Part shown: positions 14,993 to 26,738 of the stretch, one piece after another
Numbering within the stretch: position 1 is the stretch's first letter
How the letters are laid out: every line of letters starts with the position of its first letter
Source: Polynucleobacter sp. 30F-ANTBAC
GTDB lineage: Bacteria; Pseudomonadota; Gammaproteobacteria; Burkholderiales; Burkholderiaceae
NCBI RefSeq assembly: GCF_018882385.1
Contig: NZ_JACVON010000002.1
Coordinates: 62,001 to 126,000 of the forward strand
Length of the DNA stretch: 64,000 nt
Direction: 5' to 3'
Made by a program: the position numbers and the translations under genes
Notes under the pieces: generated by a model
What the model was told of the DNA's origin: nothing
Seen by the model: the letters and a program-made list of their open reading frames with translations, nothing else
The model's database searches: none

Positions 14993-16135
14993 TTAACTTT
15001 GTACCAATCTTCGGTATCGATAAATACTCATCAGAATACCTACACCAATACCCAAAGTGACTAGAGCAGTTCCGCCATAACTAATAAAAGGTAATGGCAC
15101 TCCAACAACAGGTAGTAAGCCACTCACCATGCCCATATTAACAAATGCATAAGTGAAGAAAATCATTGTGATCGAGCCACCTAGTAAGCGAGTAAATAAG
15201 GTTGGTGCACTTGAAGAAATAGCAAATCCTCTTTGTATGAGGGCTGTAAATAAACCTAATAAAACTAAGTTGCCCAAAAGCCCAAACTCTTCAGAGAAAA
15301 CGGCAAAGATGAAGTCAGTGTGTTTCTCGGGGATGAATTCTAAATGTGCCTGAGTGCCATTGAGCCAACCTTTACCAAATAAGCCACCTGAGCCAATTGC
15401 AATGATGGATTGAATCGTATGAAAACCTTTACCCAAGGGGTCGGTACTCGGATCTAATAAGGTGCAAATGCGATGCTTTTGATAGTCATGTAAGACGTAC
15501 CACACCACTTGTGGCTCGCATATGTATCCACCAAAAATAATAATTAGAAGAATGCAAAATACACCAAAGCCAACTACAGGAATAATGAATTTCCAGGGAA
15601 AGCCGGCCAAGATAATGACATAAAGTCCTGCAGCCATAACGAGTAGCGATGTTCCCAAATCTGGCTGTCTTGCGATTAAAGCGACGGGTAGTATGAGTAG
15701 AAGTGCCGCAACACCGTAGTCTATATTTTTGATAACCCCTTCACGCTTTTGAAAATACCAAGCCAACATCAAAGGCATTGCAATTTTCATAATTTCAGAC
15801 GGTTGGATCACAATGCCAACGTTAACCCAGCGTCTCGCGCCTTTTTTAATTAAGCCAAACGCTGCAACGGCTAAGAGCAATGCGATGCCAATGGTATAAA
15901 TCCACACGGCCGATTTCTCTAACCATTTAGGGGGGATTCTGGAAACAATTAACATCACACCATAAGCAAGGATAAGATTTCTTGCTTGATCGATTAATCG
16001 AACTTGAGCGCCGCTGCTGGCAGAAATAAAAGTGATGATGCTGATGATGATTAGAGCCAGTACGATTAGACCTAAAGTCTTATCAAGTCCTTGCCATAGA
16101 AAATCAAACTTATGAATTAAGGAGCGTTTTTCCAT
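14993..16135 (-). CDS. rodA: Peptidoglycan glycosyltransferase RodA
   Basis: A 380-residue SEDS-family membrane protein with about ten TM helices. Recognisable segments are VRLIDQARNL, the region RRWVNVGIVIQPSEIMKIAMPL with the conserved W and QPSE, and near the end GVPLPFISYGGTALVTLGIGVG. SEDS proteins polymerise lipid II into glycan strands; RodA works with PBP2 in side-wall growth. Its start overlaps the end of mrdA by 19 bp. It is the last gene of the mreBCD-mrdA-rodA operon. Confidence 0.95.
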   Translation of the reverse strand: MEKRSLIHKFDFLWQGLDKTLGLIVLALIIISIITFISASSGAQVRLIDQARNLILAYGVMLIVSRIPPKWLEKSAVWIYTIGIALLLAVAAFGLIKKGARRWVNVGIVIQPSEIMKIAMPLMLAWYFQKREGVIKNIDYGVAALLLILPVALIARQPDLGTSLLVMAAGLYVIILAGFPWKFIIPVVGFGVFCILLIIIFGGYICEPQVVWYVLHDYQKHRICTLLDPSTDPLGKGFHTIQSIIAIGSGGLFGKGWLNGTQAHLEFIPEKHTDFIFAVFSEEFGLLGNLVLLGLFTALIQRGFAISSSAPTLFTRLLGGSITMIFFTYAFVNMGMVSGLLPVVGVPLPFISYGGTALVTLGIGVGILMSIYRYRRLVQS

Positions 16136-18036
16136 TCTGGAACCTCCTTGGGCCAGCGCCCCTCTAAATAGTAATCGAGTGCTTTTCTAGCAATGGGTGC
16201 CGCATGTGCTGCACCAAAACCTGCATTTTCAACCACCATGGCAATAGCAATTTTCGGATTTTCAGCCGGAGCAAAAACCACATACAAAGCGTGATCGCGA
16301 AGCATTTCAGGTGTTGCGCCATGGTTGTAGGTTTTTGAATTCAAGCTATAAACTTGTGCTGTTCCTGTTTTACCGGCAGCGTTATAGCCTGCACCTTTAA
16401 ATGCTGCAGCAGAGGTGCCAAATCGATTGACGTCAACCATGGCGTTAGTAACCACATCAATATTTTCTTTCTTTAAATCAATTTTGTAACTTTCTTTAGA
16501 GACTGTGATGATCTTTTCTCTAGAAACTGGATCTTCAATTGATTTAACTAAATGTGGCTTCATCACCACGCCTTGGTTAGCAAGATTAGCTGTTGCATGA
16601 GCAAGTTGCAAAATGGTGAAGTTGTTATAACCCTGACCAATACCCAGTGAAATGGTTTCGCCTTCAAACCATTTTTGCTGCTCAGGTTTTTTAAAGGTCC
16701 GTTCTTTCCAGTCGGTTGATGGCAAGACGCCCCTTGATTCACCGATTAGATCAATGCCTGTGATTTGTCCGAAGCCTAATGGTTTCATGAAATCATGCAT
16801 TAAGTTAACACCCATATCTTTTGAAAGTTGATAGTAATAGGTGTTGCAAGATTCAACGATTGATTTGGCCATGTCAACAGTGCCGTGCCCACCGACCTTA
16901 TCATCTCTAAATGTATGGTTACCAAGATTAAAGTAGCCTGGATCGACAATCGATTGGTTAGGGGCGCGCTTACCTGTCTCTAATGCAGCTAAAGCCATAA
17001 AAGGTTTATAGGTTGAGCCTGGAGAGTAAATGCCTTTGAGCGGGCGGTTGTAAAGTGGCTTTTCTAAAGACTCATTCAAGTTTTTCCAGGTGGTTGCGTC
17101 AATGCCCTCAATAAAGTCATTAGGATTGAAGTTAGGCTTGGATACAAACGCAAGAATATCTCCCGTTTGGGGCTCGATCGCAACGAATGCACCACGTCTT
17201 TTGCCATAAAGATCTTCGACAAGCGATTGGAGTTTGATATCAACCGAAAGAACTAAGTTCTTGCCAGGGGTTGAAGAGGAGGTTGAAAGGGTTCTAACTG
17301 CCCTACCCCCAGCAGTAATCTCCACTTGTTCAAATCCAGGTGACCCTCTGAGAGCCTGTTCATAACTTTGTTCAATGCCCACTTTACCAATATAGGGCAT
17401 TCCTAATAAGTTGATATTTTTACGTTGTTCCCAATCCTCTTCATTGCTTTTACTAGAGTCAAGTTCAGCAATTAGCTTTTCACGATCTCTTTGAGAAACT
17501 CGACCGATGTAACCAATGAGGTGCGATCCAAGCTCACCATAGGGGTACTGCCTAAACAATCTAGCTTGAATATCAACACCTTGAAATCTATAACGTTGTG
17601 CCGTGAATTTAGCAACTTCTGCATCAGTTAAGAGAGTCCTAATCGCAAAGGAATCAAAGGTTTTTGACTCTTTAAATAATTTTAAAAAATTACGACGATC
17701 TTTTGCCTGAATATCAACCACTTCGGAAAGTTGATCAAGCAGGGTATTGACGTCCATTTCTATCAGTGAGGGTGTTATTTCTAGGGTGTAGGCAGAATAG
17801 TTTCTGGCAATCACAATGCCATTTCTATCGGTGATCAAGCCTCGATTAGCTGCAATAGGAATTAAGGCAATACGATTATTTTCTGCAGCGACAGAATGAC
17901 GATGATGGGTTACTACTTGTAGCCAAACAAATCTAGCCAACAAAATAGCAAAGCAAATTAAAACAAAAACCATCGCGACAGAAAGGCGCTCTTGAAATGA
18001 TCGAACGGATGGTTGGGGTTTGTTAAAGCGATGCAT
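16117..18036 (-). CDS. mrdA: Penicillin-binding protein 2
   Basis: A 639-residue class B PBP, the transpeptidase of the elongasome. One TM helix (residues 20-40) is followed by the pedestal domain and the catalytic domain with STYKP (SxxK, nucleophile Ser), SCN as the SxN motif (VESCNTYYY), and KTGTAQ. The length matches PBP2 (about 630). It forms a complex with RodA and MreCD on the periplasmic side. It starts 8 bp after the mreD stop. Confidence 0.95.
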   Translation of the reverse strand: MHRFNKPQPSVRSFQERLSVAMVFVLICFAILLARFVWLQVVTHHRHSVAAENNRIALIPIAANRGLITDRNGIVIARNYSAYTLEITPSLIEMDVNTLLDQLSEVVDIQAKDRRNFLKLFKESKTFDSFAIRTLLTDAEVAKFTAQRYRFQGVDIQARLFRQYPYGELGSHLIGYIGRVSQRDREKLIAELDSSKSNEEDWEQRKNINLLGMPYIGKVGIEQSYEQALRGSPGFEQVEITAGGRAVRTLSTSSSTPGKNLVLSVDIKLQSLVEDLYGKRRGAFVAIEPQTGDILAFVSKPNFNPNDFIEGIDATTWKNLNESLEKPLYNRPLKGIYSPGSTYKPFMALAALETGKRAPNQSIVDPGYFNLGNHTFRDDKVGGHGTVDMAKSIVESCNTYYYQLSKDMGVNLMHDFMKPLGFGQITGIDLIGESRGVLPSTDWKERTFKKPEQQKWFEGETISLGIGQGYNNFTILQLAHATANLANQGVVMKPHLVKSIEDPVSREKIITVSKESYKIDLKKENIDVVTNAMVDVNRFGTSAAAFKGAGYNAAGKTGTAQVYSLNSKTYNHGATPEMLRDHALYVVFAPAENPKIAIAMVVENAGFGAAHAAPIARKALDYYLEGRWPKEVPEWKNAP

Positions 18037-18044
18037 GACCGAAA

Positions 18045-18563
18045 TTAAAGGGGTCGATTAAGGTCAACATCGGTTGGCCTTCTTTGGGGCGCCAATAAAA
18101 TCCAAACCGCGACAGGCCAAAGAGCTGCTTCTACAAAAGCTGAGAATAGGCTAGCCCAAGCCCATATGGGCAATTCGCCAGCTGATACCCAGCGGACGAT
18201 TAATGGCCAAATGGAGGCTGTTAAAAACAGGGGCAGCAGATGCAAAATTTGCTGTGGTCTTGAAAACCCGAGAACACGCCGTTGCCAATGAATCCCAAAA
18301 AAGGCAACGAGAGGGTACATAAAGGCATGTTGACCTAAAAGGCTGGCGTTATGAACATCCATAATTAAGCCTAATAAAAAGGCCCAAATAACACCGACTC
18401 GTCTTGGTTGATAGATGGTCCAAAAAACGATGCAAAGTAGAAGCCAGTCCGGGACCCAGGGGGCGCTTCCCAGCGGAAGAAAATTGAGTAGTAGTGCAGC
18501 AAACAAACTAAGACCTATAAATAGAGGGCTTGCTGGGCGAAGTATGTAGCCACTTTCTATCAT
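18045..18563 (-). CDS. mreD: Rod shape-determining protein MreD
   Basis: A 172-residue membrane protein with five or six TM helices. VFWTIYQPRRVGVIWAFLLGLIMDVHN with the DV pair is typical of MreD. It links MreC and MreB to the cell-wall machinery. The start overlaps the mreC stop by 4 bp. Confidence 0.92.
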   Translation of the reverse strand: MIESGYILRPASPLFIGLSLFAALLLNFLPLGSAPWVPDWLLLCIVFWTIYQPRRVGVIWAFLLGLIMDVHNASLLGQHAFMYPLVAFFGIHWQRRVLGFSRPQQILHLLPLFLTASIWPLIVRWVSAGELPIWAWASLFSAFVEAALWPVAVWILLAPQRRPTDVDLNRPL

Positions 18564-19474
18564 GATTTACCTCTGTAGAGGCTATTAGATTTATTGTTGG
18601 CGGGTTTATTATTTTCTGGGGGAGCTGGTTTGGCGCCAAATCCTGAGTCGTAAAAAAGAATCATGACATGTCTAAATCGATTCACCCCACCCACTGGTGT
18701 GCAATGGATGCGAGCAAAGTTTTTATCGATATCACGGTCTATTTTTTCAATGGTTGCCACAGGGAAACCTGGTGGGTAGACACCGTCGATACCAGAGGTC
18801 ATTAAAACATCGCCAACTTGTAAATCATTCAGCGCTGCCATGTGCCGTAACTCTAACGGACGACCCCTGCCGTTACCGTAGAGAGCGCCTCTCGTGCCAT
18901 TGCGGCTAACCTGTACGGGTATTACCATATCCCGATCATCCAATAAAGCAACTTCAGAACGGTTCTCTAAAACACGAACAACTTGCCCAATAATTCCTTG
19001 ATGATCCGATACGCCTTGACTTTCTTTAATGCCATCACTGGCGCCTCGATCAATAACTACTCGCTGAGATAATGGGTTGCTGGGACTGTATAAAATTTGA
19101 GAGATCAAAATCTTAAATCGTGATTGATCTTTGATGCCAATTAGCTGTCTAAGCTGGGCATTCTCAGACATGAGGGACTCAGACTGATTGGCTAGAAGCG
19201 TTAATTCCGCCACTCTCTTAACCAGAGCTTCATTTTGTACCTCGAGCGAGCCTTTGCTCGTCAAGTAATCGTAAGTCCCCTGAATGGCGCTCCGCGGCAG
19301 GAGCATGACACTTTGTAAGGGGGTTAGCAGGTAGCTGGCAATTGAACGAACGTCACCCAGGGCTTTGTATTGATAATCAATGACCATTAAGGCCAAGCTA
19401 ACAAGAAGACAGGCCGCCAGCTTTATGAAAGCTGGCGTACCTTGCTTAAAGAGAGGTGGGGAACTAAGCTGCAC
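18560..19474 (-). CDS. mreC: Rod shape-determining protein MreC
   Basis: A 304-residue bitopic protein with one N-terminal TM helix, a coiled coil (about residues 75-110, VAELTLLANQSESLMSENAQL) and a periplasmic beta domain (VVIDRGASDGIKESQGV, then GDVLMTSGIDGVYPPGFPVA). It scaffolds PBP2-RodA. The last 25 residues are Pro/Asn/Lys-rich and variable. It starts 27 bp after mreB. Confidence 0.95.
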   Translation of the reverse strand: MQLSSPPLFKQGTPAFIKLAACLLVSLALMVIDYQYKALGDVRSIASYLLTPLQSVMLLPRSAIQGTYDYLTSKGSLEVQNEALVKRVAELTLLANQSESLMSENAQLRQLIGIKDQSRFKILISQILYSPSNPLSQRVVIDRGASDGIKESQGVSDHQGIIGQVVRVLENRSEVALLDDRDMVIPVQVSRNGTRGALYGNGRGRPLELRHMAALNDLQVGDVLMTSGIDGVYPPGFPVATIEKIDRDIDKNFARIHCTPVGGVNRFRHVMILFYDSGFGAKPAPPENNKPANNKSNSLYRGKS

Positions 19475-19501
19475 TTATAGGTCAGTAGCTGCTTAGTTAA
19501 C

Positions 19502-20548
<1,047 letters not shown>

Positions 20549-20612
20549 TTAAGTAGGAAAATAGATTAATTAATACGTTAATGAACCCTTTAATGATACC
20601 GTAGCAGGACAA

Positions 20613-20906
20613 ATGAATCTCGAAGACGTTAAGCGCATAGCGCATTTATCCCGATTAGCCATCTCAGATGAGGAGGCTACTAGCACATTAACTCAATTGC
20701 AAAAAGTATTTGAATTGGTTGAGCAAATGCAGGCCGTTGATACAAATGGCATTGAGCCGTTAGCTCATCCCATCGAACAAATTATGGCGATTGCGCAGCC
20801 GTTGCGTGAAGACTGTGTGACCGAACAAGATCAGCGAGATGCCTATTTGAAAAATGCACCGGCGCAACACGAAGGTTTATTTTTAGTGCCAAAGGTGATC
20901 GAATGA
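20613..20906 (+). CDS. gatC: Glu/Asp-tRNA amidotransferase subunit C
   Basis: A 97-residue GatC, the small linker subunit that wraps GatA and GatB. Family features are the opening [25 protein letters not shown] and the LREDCV segment, and it ends KVIE. It overlaps gatA by 4 bp. It is the first gene of gatCAB, divergent from mreB. Confidence 0.95.
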   Translation: MNLEDVKRIAHLSRLAISDEEATSTLTQLQKVFELVEQMQAVDTNGIEPLAHPIEQIMAIAQPLREDCVTEQDQRDAYLKNAPAQHEGLFLVPKVIE

Positions 20907-22408
20907 CCTGGCATACCAAAACTATTAAAGAGTTATCAACATCTTTAAGGGCTAAAGAAGTTAGTGCCGAAGAGTTAGCAACCTACTTTCTTAAGAGAAT
21001 TCGTGAGACAGCTGACTTAAATGCTTTCGTTGATTTAAACGAAGAGCAGACAATGATTCAAGCAAAAAACGCTGATGCCTTGTTAGCAAGGTCGGAAGCA
21101 TCAACGTTAGCTGGCATTCCAATTGCGCACAAAGATGTGTTTGTTACCAAGAATTGGAAGACAACTGCAGGCTCAAAAATATTGACTAACTACATGAGCC
21201 CTTTTGATGCTCATGTTGTGGCTAAATTGGGTGTTGAAGGTGCTGGCATGGTTTGCTTGGGAAAGGTGAATATGGATGAGTTTGCAATGGGTTCATCCAA
21301 TGAAAACTCCAGCGCAGGGGCCGTAAAAAACCCATGGGATTTAATGCGTGTGCCAGGTGGCTCATCCGGTGGATCAGCTGTTGCAATTGCTGCAGGATTA
21401 AGTCCGGCTGCAACGGGTACTGATACGGGTGGATCGATTCGCCAACCGGCTTCTTTGTGCGGCATTACTGGCATTAAACCAACCTACGGTCGAGTTTCTC
21501 GCTACGGCATGATTGCGTATGCATCATCTCTTGATCAGGCGGGTCCTATGGCCAAAACAGCCGAGGATTGTGCTCTGTTACTGAATGCCATGGCAGGGCA
21601 TGATGTCAAAGATTCAACAAGTTTAGAAAGACCCACTGAAGACTTCACGGCGAAGCTTGGTAAGCCTTGGGCGGCAGATGCTGGATTGCCTTTGAAAGGT
21701 TTGCGCATAGGTTTGCCAAAAGAATATTTTGGTGATGGTTTGCAAGCTGATGTGAGATCAGCCATTCAATCGGCCATCGATCAGTTTAAAAAAATGGGTG
21801 CTGAATGCGTTGATGTGTCGTTACCTAAAACAGAATTATCTATTCCGGTTTATTACGTGATTGCTCCAGCGGAAGCATCTAGTAATTTAAGCCGTTTTGA
21901 CGGTGTGCGCTATGGTCATCGCGCTAATCAATACGATGATTTATTAGACATGTACAAGCGCTCAAGATCTGAGGGTTTTGGCGCAGAGGTGAAGCGTCGA
22001 ATTCTGATTGGCACATATGTTTTGTCACATGGTTACTACGATGCTTATTATTTAAAAGCACAACGAATTCGTAGAATCATTGCACAAGATTTCCAAAATG
22101 CATTTGAACAGTGCGACATTATTATGGGTCCTGTTGCCCCGAGTGTTGCAGGAAAAATTGGCGAGAAAATTTCAGACCCAACTCAAATGTATTTAGAAGA
22201 CATCTATACGCTTTCGCCTAACCTTGCTGGTTTACCAGCGATGAGTGCGCCATGTGGATTTGGTGCGAACGGAATGCCGGTGGGGCTTCAGTTAATTGGT
22301 AATTACTTCTCAGAGGCAAGCTTGCTTCAGGTGGCGCATGCTTATCAGCAAGAGACGGATTGGCATGCCACCCTCTCACCTTTTGCGACGAAAGGTGGTG
22401 CAGCATGA
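20903..22408 (+). CDS. gatA: Glu/Asp-tRNA amidotransferase subunit A
   Basis: A 501-residue amidase-signature enzyme that releases ammonia from glutamine for amidation of misacylated Glu-tRNA-Gln or Asp-tRNA-Asn. The Ser-cisSer-Lys triad is visible: Lys in PIAHKDVF, the cis-Ser in GGSSGGSA and the nucleophile Ser in [10 protein letters not shown]. It overlaps gatB by 4 bp (ATGA). Confidence 0.96.
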   Translation: MTWHTKTIKELSTSLRAKEVSAEELATYFLKRIRETADLNAFVDLNEEQTMIQAKNADALLARSEASTLAGIPIAHKDVFVTKNWKTTAGSKILTNYMSPFDAHVVAKLGVEGAGMVCLGKVNMDEFAMGSSNENSSAGAVKNPWDLMRVPGGSSGGSAVAIAAGLSPAATGTDTGGSIRQPASLCGITGIKPTYGRVSRYGMIAYASSLDQAGPMAKTAEDCALLLNAMAGHDVKDSTSLERPTEDFTAKLGKPWAADAGLPLKGLRIGLPKEYFGDGLQADVRSAIQSAIDQFKKMGAECVDVSLPKTELSIPVYYVIAPAEASSNLSRFDGVRYGHRANQYDDLLDMYKRSRSEGFGAEVKRRILIGTYVLSHGYYDAYYLKAQRIRRIIAQDFQNAFEQCDIIMGPVAPSVAGKIGEKISDPTQMYLEDIYTLSPNLAGLPAMSAPCGFGANGMPVGLQLIGNYFSEASLLQVAHAYQQETDWHATLSPFATKGGAA

Positions 22409-23865
22409 AGTGGGAAGTGGTGATTGGTCTTGAAACTCATGCGCAGTTAAGAACGGCCTCAAAAATTTTTAGTGGCGCATCAACAGAATATGGTGCTGAG
22501 CCAAATCGACAGGCTTGCGCAGTGGACTTGGCATTGCCAGGGGTGTTGCCAGTTTTGAATAGAGAAGCCGTTGCCCATGCGATTCGTTTTGGTTTGGCGG
22601 TAGGTGCTCACGTAGCCCCTTTCAGTGTCTTTGCTCGCAAAAACTACTTCTATCCAGACTCGCCTAAGGGTTATCAAATTAGCCAGTTTGAGATTCCGGT
22701 TGTGCAGGGTGGGCGTGTTGATATTTTGGTTGACGGGGTCGCTAAGACAGTTAACTTAACGCGCGCACATCTTGAGGAAGATGCAGGCAAGTCTTTGCAT
22801 GAAGATTTTCGTGGGCCACACGGTGAGCCATCCAGCGGTATTGATTTAAATCGTGCGGGTACGCCACTACTTGAGATTGTGACTGAGCCCGATATGAGAA
22901 GTGCTGCAGAGGCAGTGGCTTATGCAAAAGCTTTGCACACTTTGGTGGTTTGGTTGGGTGTCTGTGATGGCAATATGCAAGAAGGTTCTTTCCGCTGTGA
23001 TGCTAACGTTTCAGTACGCCCTGAGGGACAGACAGAATTTGGTACGCGTTGTGAGATTAAAAACCTCAATTCATTTAGATTTTTAGAGGAAGCCATTCAG
23101 TATGAGGTTCGCCGTCAAATAGAGTTGATAGAAGACGGCGGCAAAGTTGTTCAAGAAACTCGTCTTTATGATTCTGATAAAAAAGAAACACGTAGCATGC
23201 GTAGCAAAGAAGATGCTAACGATTACCGCTATTTCCCAGACCCAGACTTATTGCCTTTAGTGATTTCAAAGGAATGGGTTGAAAAAGAAAAAGCGGCAAT
23301 GACTGAGCTGCCGGCAGAGAAGGCCAGCCGTTGGCAGTCTGAGTTTGGCTTGTCTGCTTATGATTGCCAAGTATTAACTCAAGAAAAAGCAACAGCTGAT
23401 TTCTATGAGGCTTTAGTAAGTCAGCTTAATAAAGATCAAGCAAAGGCCGCTGCCAACTTAATGAGTGGTGACTTTGCATCCGCTTTGAATAGAGATGGCA
23501 TCTCTGCATCTGACTCACCAATATCTGCGGAGCAAATGGTGCAATTGATTCAGCGAATTGGTGACGGCACTATTTCTAACAAAATTGCTAAAGAAATTTT
23601 CTTGGTGATGTGGGAAGAAAAAGCCCAAGATCTCAATGCCGTTGACCGCATCATTGAAGAAAAGGGGCTTAAACAAATTAGTGACAGCGGTGCTTTAGAG
23701 GCGATCATTGATCAAGTTCTAGCCGCTAATCAAAAGTCTGTTGAAGAGTTCAGAGCAGGTAAAGAGAAGGCTTTCAACGCCTTGATCGGACAGATCATGA
23801 AAGCCACTCAAGGAAAAGCGAATCCACAACAGGTCAATAAGTTATTAACGGAAAAGTTGAGCTAA
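22405..23865 (+). CDS. gatB: Glu/Asp-tRNA amidotransferase subunit B
   Basis: A 486-residue subunit that binds the tRNA, phosphorylates the misacylated carboxylate and uses ammonia from GatA. Family marks are [10 protein letters not shown] at the start, [14 protein letters not shown] with metal and ATP contacts, [10 protein letters not shown], and [10 protein letters not shown]. The tail forms the YqeY-like helical domain. The ATG at 22405, in the ATGA overlap with gatA, gives the usual N-terminus [11 protein letters not shown] longer frame to 22360 is not needed. Confidence 0.96.
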   Translation: MKWEVVIGLETHAQLRTASKIFSGASTEYGAEPNRQACAVDLALPGVLPVLNREAVAHAIRFGLAVGAHVAPFSVFARKNYFYPDSPKGYQISQFEIPVVQGGRVDILVDGVAKTVNLTRAHLEEDAGKSLHEDFRGPHGEPSSGIDLNRAGTPLLEIVTEPDMRSAAEAVAYAKALHTLVVWLGVCDGNMQEGSFRCDANVSVRPEGQTEFGTRCEIKNLNSFRFLEEAIQYEVRRQIELIEDGGKVVQETRLYDSDKKETRSMRSKEDANDYRYFPDPDLLPLVISKEWVEKEKAAMTELPAEKASRWQSEFGLSAYDCQVLTQEKATADFYEALVSQLNKDQAKAAANLMSGDFASALNRDGISASDSPISAEQMVQLIQRIGDGTISNKIAKEIFLVMWEEKAQDLNAVDRIIEEKGLKQISDSGALEAIIDQVLAANQKSVEEFRAGKEKAFNALIGQIMKATQGKANPQQVNKLLTEKLS

Positions 23866-23867
23866 TC

Positions 23868-24470
23868 ATGTCCCAAGAAAAAAATGCACAAGATCAAGTA
23901 GAGCAAGAATCTCTTGTTGCCGAGTGGTTAAAAGCCACGCCTGGTTTTTTTGAAAGACACGCTAACTTGTTAGCTGAAATCCAATTAAAAAACCCACATG
24001 GTGATCGAGCGATTTCTTTGCAAGAGCGTCAGCTCAGTGTTTTGCGTGAGCAAAATCAAGCGCTTAATCAACGCTTATCAGCCATGCTAAATTTTGGTAG
24101 CCAAAATGATAAAACTCAAGGGTTGATGATTGCTTGGTTGAAGAGTTTGTTATTAGCTAAGTCGCCATCCGATGTGCGTGAGGTTATTACAAGCGGTCTT
24201 GGCGAAATTTTTGGCATTGAGTCCGTTAAATTAATGGATGGAAAAAATTTACCTCATTATTGTGGTTCGGTTGAGGCCTGTGATGCGTCACTTAAGGACC
24301 ATTTGATGGGTTCTGAGCAGAGCCTAGTGGTTGTTAATTTGCCAAATGTAGATGCGCAGCTTTTGCTTGCTAGCAACGCTAAAGAAAAATTCATGCCTGA
24401 TATGGGTCGATTTTATTTGGAGCAGATTGCTGAATTGGCTGATGCTGCTATTCTTCGCGAGCAAGGATAA
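23868..24470 (+). CDS. DUF484 family protein
   Basis: A 200-residue protein with the DUF484 layout: an N-terminal VAEWLKATPGFFERHANLLAEI, a Leu-rich coil (SLQERQLSVLREQNQALNQRL) and a GAF-like C-terminal domain. Members usually sit next to xerC in proteobacteria, as here. The function is unknown. Confidence 0.85.
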   Translation: MSQEKNAQDQVEQESLVAEWLKATPGFFERHANLLAEIQLKNPHGDRAISLQERQLSVLREQNQALNQRLSAMLNFGSQNDKTQGLMIAWLKSLLLAKSPSDVREVITSGLGEIFGIESVKLMDGKNLPHYCGSVEACDASLKDHLMGSEQSLVVVNLPNVDAQLLLASNAKEKFMPDMGRFYLEQIAELADAAILREQG

Positions 24471-24472
24471 GT

Positions 24473-24494
24473 CCTTTAGGCTTTTTGCCTAAGG
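24473..24494 (+). promoter_or_regulatory. Hairpin between the DUF484 gene and xerC
   Basis: CCTTTAGGC and GCCTAAGG pair with one bulged T around a TTTTT loop. There is no T-run after it, so it is more likely an mRNA processing or stability hairpin than a strong terminator. Confidence 0.35.
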
Positions 24495-24501
24495 CATCAC
24501 T

Positions 24502-25476
24502 ATGGAAGAGATACTCGCGCAGGAATACCTCCGCGAACTTCATGTGGTGCGACAGGTGTCGCGACACACGATTGATGCCTACGAAAAAGATTTAAAAATC
24601 CTGATTGAAAAGCTTCAAGAATCTCAGACGGGGTTAACTAAACTTCGCTCTGATCAGGTTCGATCTTGGGTTGGTCGATTGCATGCACAGGGTCGTGCCC
24701 CAAGGAGTATTGCTAGAACGTTATCTGCATGGCGAGGGTTTTATCTTTGGTTGGCTAATCAAAAAAAATTAATTGCACATAATCCGTTAGATGACATCAA
24801 AGCACCAAAAAGAGTGAAACCTTTGCCTAAAGCATTATCGGTTGAGGGCGCCATTAATTTGGTTGAAAGCGCGGCAAAACATGACCTCCAAGAAGATGTT
24901 TTTTTAAGATCTAGGAATAAAGCCATATTTGAACTTTTGTATTCTTCAGGTTTGCGTTTATCAGAATTGTTGGGCATTGATCTTGCGCCGATTCAATCAA
25001 AAGACTATCAATCATCTGGCTGGATCGATTTTGATGCGGGTGAAGTCATGGTTTTAGGTAAGGGCGGTAAGCGGCGCACTGTTCCAGTAGGAACAGCTGC
25101 ATTGCGGGCTATTCAAGAATGGGTAAATGTTCGTGGTGCGCAGACCTCTAAAAATTTGCAGCGTGGACCCCAAGAGATTCAGCCTTTATTTATTAATAAA
25201 CAGGGGAAGCGAGTTTCTTCAAGAACAGTTCAAAAGCATTTGGCAGAGTTAGCAGTGAAGGCGGGGTTGCCAACCCATGTGCACCCTCATATGTTGCGAC
25301 ATAGTTTTGCTAGCCATGTATTGCAGTCTTCAGGTGACCTGCGTGCAGTACAGGAGATGTTGGGCCACGCTAGCATTACAAGCACTCAAATTTATACTGC
25401 ATTAGATTTTCAGCATTTAGCGCAGGCCTATGATCATGCTCATCCAAGAGCAAAAAGCAAAAAGAGAGAGTCCTAA
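24502..25476 (+). CDS. xerC: Tyrosine recombinase XerC
   Basis: A 324-residue tyrosine recombinase that resolves chromosome dimers at dif with XerD. The N-terminal SAM-like domain (HTIDAYEKDLKIL) precedes the catalytic domain with Arg in SSGLRLSELL, Lys in GKGGKRRTVPV, HMLRHSFASH, the second His in LGHASITSTQ and Tyr in IYTALDF. Position after the DUF484 gene supports XerC over XerD. It is core, not an island integrase. Confidence 0.93.
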   Translation: MEEILAQEYLRELHVVRQVSRHTIDAYEKDLKILIEKLQESQTGLTKLRSDQVRSWVGRLHAQGRAPRSIARTLSAWRGFYLWLANQKKLIAHNPLDDIKAPKRVKPLPKALSVEGAINLVESAAKHDLQEDVFLRSRNKAIFELLYSSGLRLSELLGIDLAPIQSKDYQSSGWIDFDAGEVMVLGKGGKRRTVPVGTAALRAIQEWVNVRGAQTSKNLQRGPQEIQPLFINKQGKRVSSRTVQKHLAELAVKAGLPTHVHPHMLRHSFASHVLQSSGDLRAVQEMLGHASITSTQIYTALDFQHLAQAYDHAHPRAKSKKRES

Positions 25477-25481
25477 TTTTC

Positions 25482-26687
25482 ATGCAAGCAACCGTTATTC
25501 TTAAAGCCGGCAAAGAGCGCCCGTTGAGTCGTCACCACCCTTGGGTTTACTCCAATGCGGTGGATCGATTAGAGGGGAAGTTATATCCTGGCTGCACTGT
25601 TCATGTGCTGAGCCATGAAGGGCAGTTTGTAGCCAAGGGTTTATATAGCCCTGTATCTCAAATTCGGGTGAGGGTTATCAGTTGGGATGAGGCTGAAACG
25701 ATTGACCATGCTTTTTTTAAACGACGCATTACAAAAGCTATCAGCCACAGAAATCAATGGGTTAAAAATACAAATGCCATTCGTTTAATTTTTGGCGAAA
25801 GTGATGGTTTGCCAGGTCTAGTTGTAGACCAATATGCAGACACGCTGGTTTGCCAATTTCTATTTGTAGGAATGGAGCATTGGAAGGAAGCCATTGTTGA
25901 TGCACTTGCCAAGCAAACCGGATGCTCCCGAATTGTTGAGAGGTCTGATGCTGCCGTTCGATCTCGAGAAGGTTTGGAGCCTCATGTGGGTGCGCTTTTG
26001 GGAGAGATGCCAACTGAGCCTGTTTTAATTAATGAATGTGGCGTTCTTTATACGGTCGACGTTATTAAAGGACATAAGACGGGTTTCTATATTGACCAAC
26101 GCGATAGTCGCGATTTGGTCAGCCAGCTCAGCCAAGACAAAGATGTATTAAATGTGTTTTGTTACACGGGTGGTTTTTCTTTAGCTGCTTTAAAGGGCGG
26201 AGCAAAGCATGTGACATCTGTTGATTCATCGGGCGAAGCCTTGGCGATGGCGCAAAGGCAAATGAAGGTCAATGGTTTCGATGAAAGCCGCGCGACCTGG
26301 ATTGATGCAGATGCTTTTGAGGTTTTGACGCAGCTCAGAAAAGAAGAACGTCAATTTGATATTGTGGTTCTCGACCCGCCAAAATTTGCGCCATCATCCC
26401 ACCACTTGGAAAAAGCTTTGGGTGCTTACAGACAAATTAATCGAGCTGGCATGCAGTTACTCAAGCCGGGCGGTTTGTTATTGACATTCTCTTGTTCTGG
26501 CGCAGTGGACTCTGCTTTGTTTGAGAGAGCGGTAGCTATGGCAGGCGCTGAAGCAATGACGCATAGTACAGATAAGGCTTTAGATTTTAGAGTTATGAAG
26601 CGCTTATCATCTGGAGCAGACCATCCACTTTTAACAAGCTTCCCTGAGGGCGACTACCTTAAAGGGCTGTTGTTGCAACGTGTGTAG
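25482..26687 (+). CDS. rlmI: RlmI-type 23S rRNA cytosine methyltransferase
   Basis: A 401-residue class I SAM methyltransferase with an N-terminal PUA domain (LKAGKERPLSRHHPWVYSNAV). The Rossmann core has VLNVFCYTGGFSLAAL and the catalytic VVLDPPKFAPS motif; TFSCSGAVD carries the Cys motif. E. coli RlmI makes m5C1962 in 23S rRNA. Length and architecture agree (about 396). It follows xerC by 5 bp. Confidence 0.85.
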   Translation: MQATVILKAGKERPLSRHHPWVYSNAVDRLEGKLYPGCTVHVLSHEGQFVAKGLYSPVSQIRVRVISWDEAETIDHAFFKRRITKAISHRNQWVKNTNAIRLIFGESDGLPGLVVDQYADTLVCQFLFVGMEHWKEAIVDALAKQTGCSRIVERSDAAVRSREGLEPHVGALLGEMPTEPVLINECGVLYTVDVIKGHKTGFYIDQRDSRDLVSQLSQDKDVLNVFCYTGGFSLAALKGGAKHVTSVDSSGEALAMAQRQMKVNGFDESRATWIDADAFEVLTQLRKEERQFDIVVLDPPKFAPSSHHLEKALGAYRQINRAGMQLLKPGGLLLTFSCSGAVDSALFERAVAMAGAEAMTHSTDKALDFRVMKRLSSGADHPLLTSFPEGDYLKGLLLQRV

Positions 26688-26738
26688 CCAATTACAAAAG
26701 ACAGTCGCATAATTAAAGATTAATAAAGGATTTTCAGC

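Noticed and set aside
24502-25476. xerC-like recombinase as integrase of the tRNA-Phe islands
   Set aside because: It lies 17 kb away in a core context after the DUF484 gene and has the features of chromosomal XerC.
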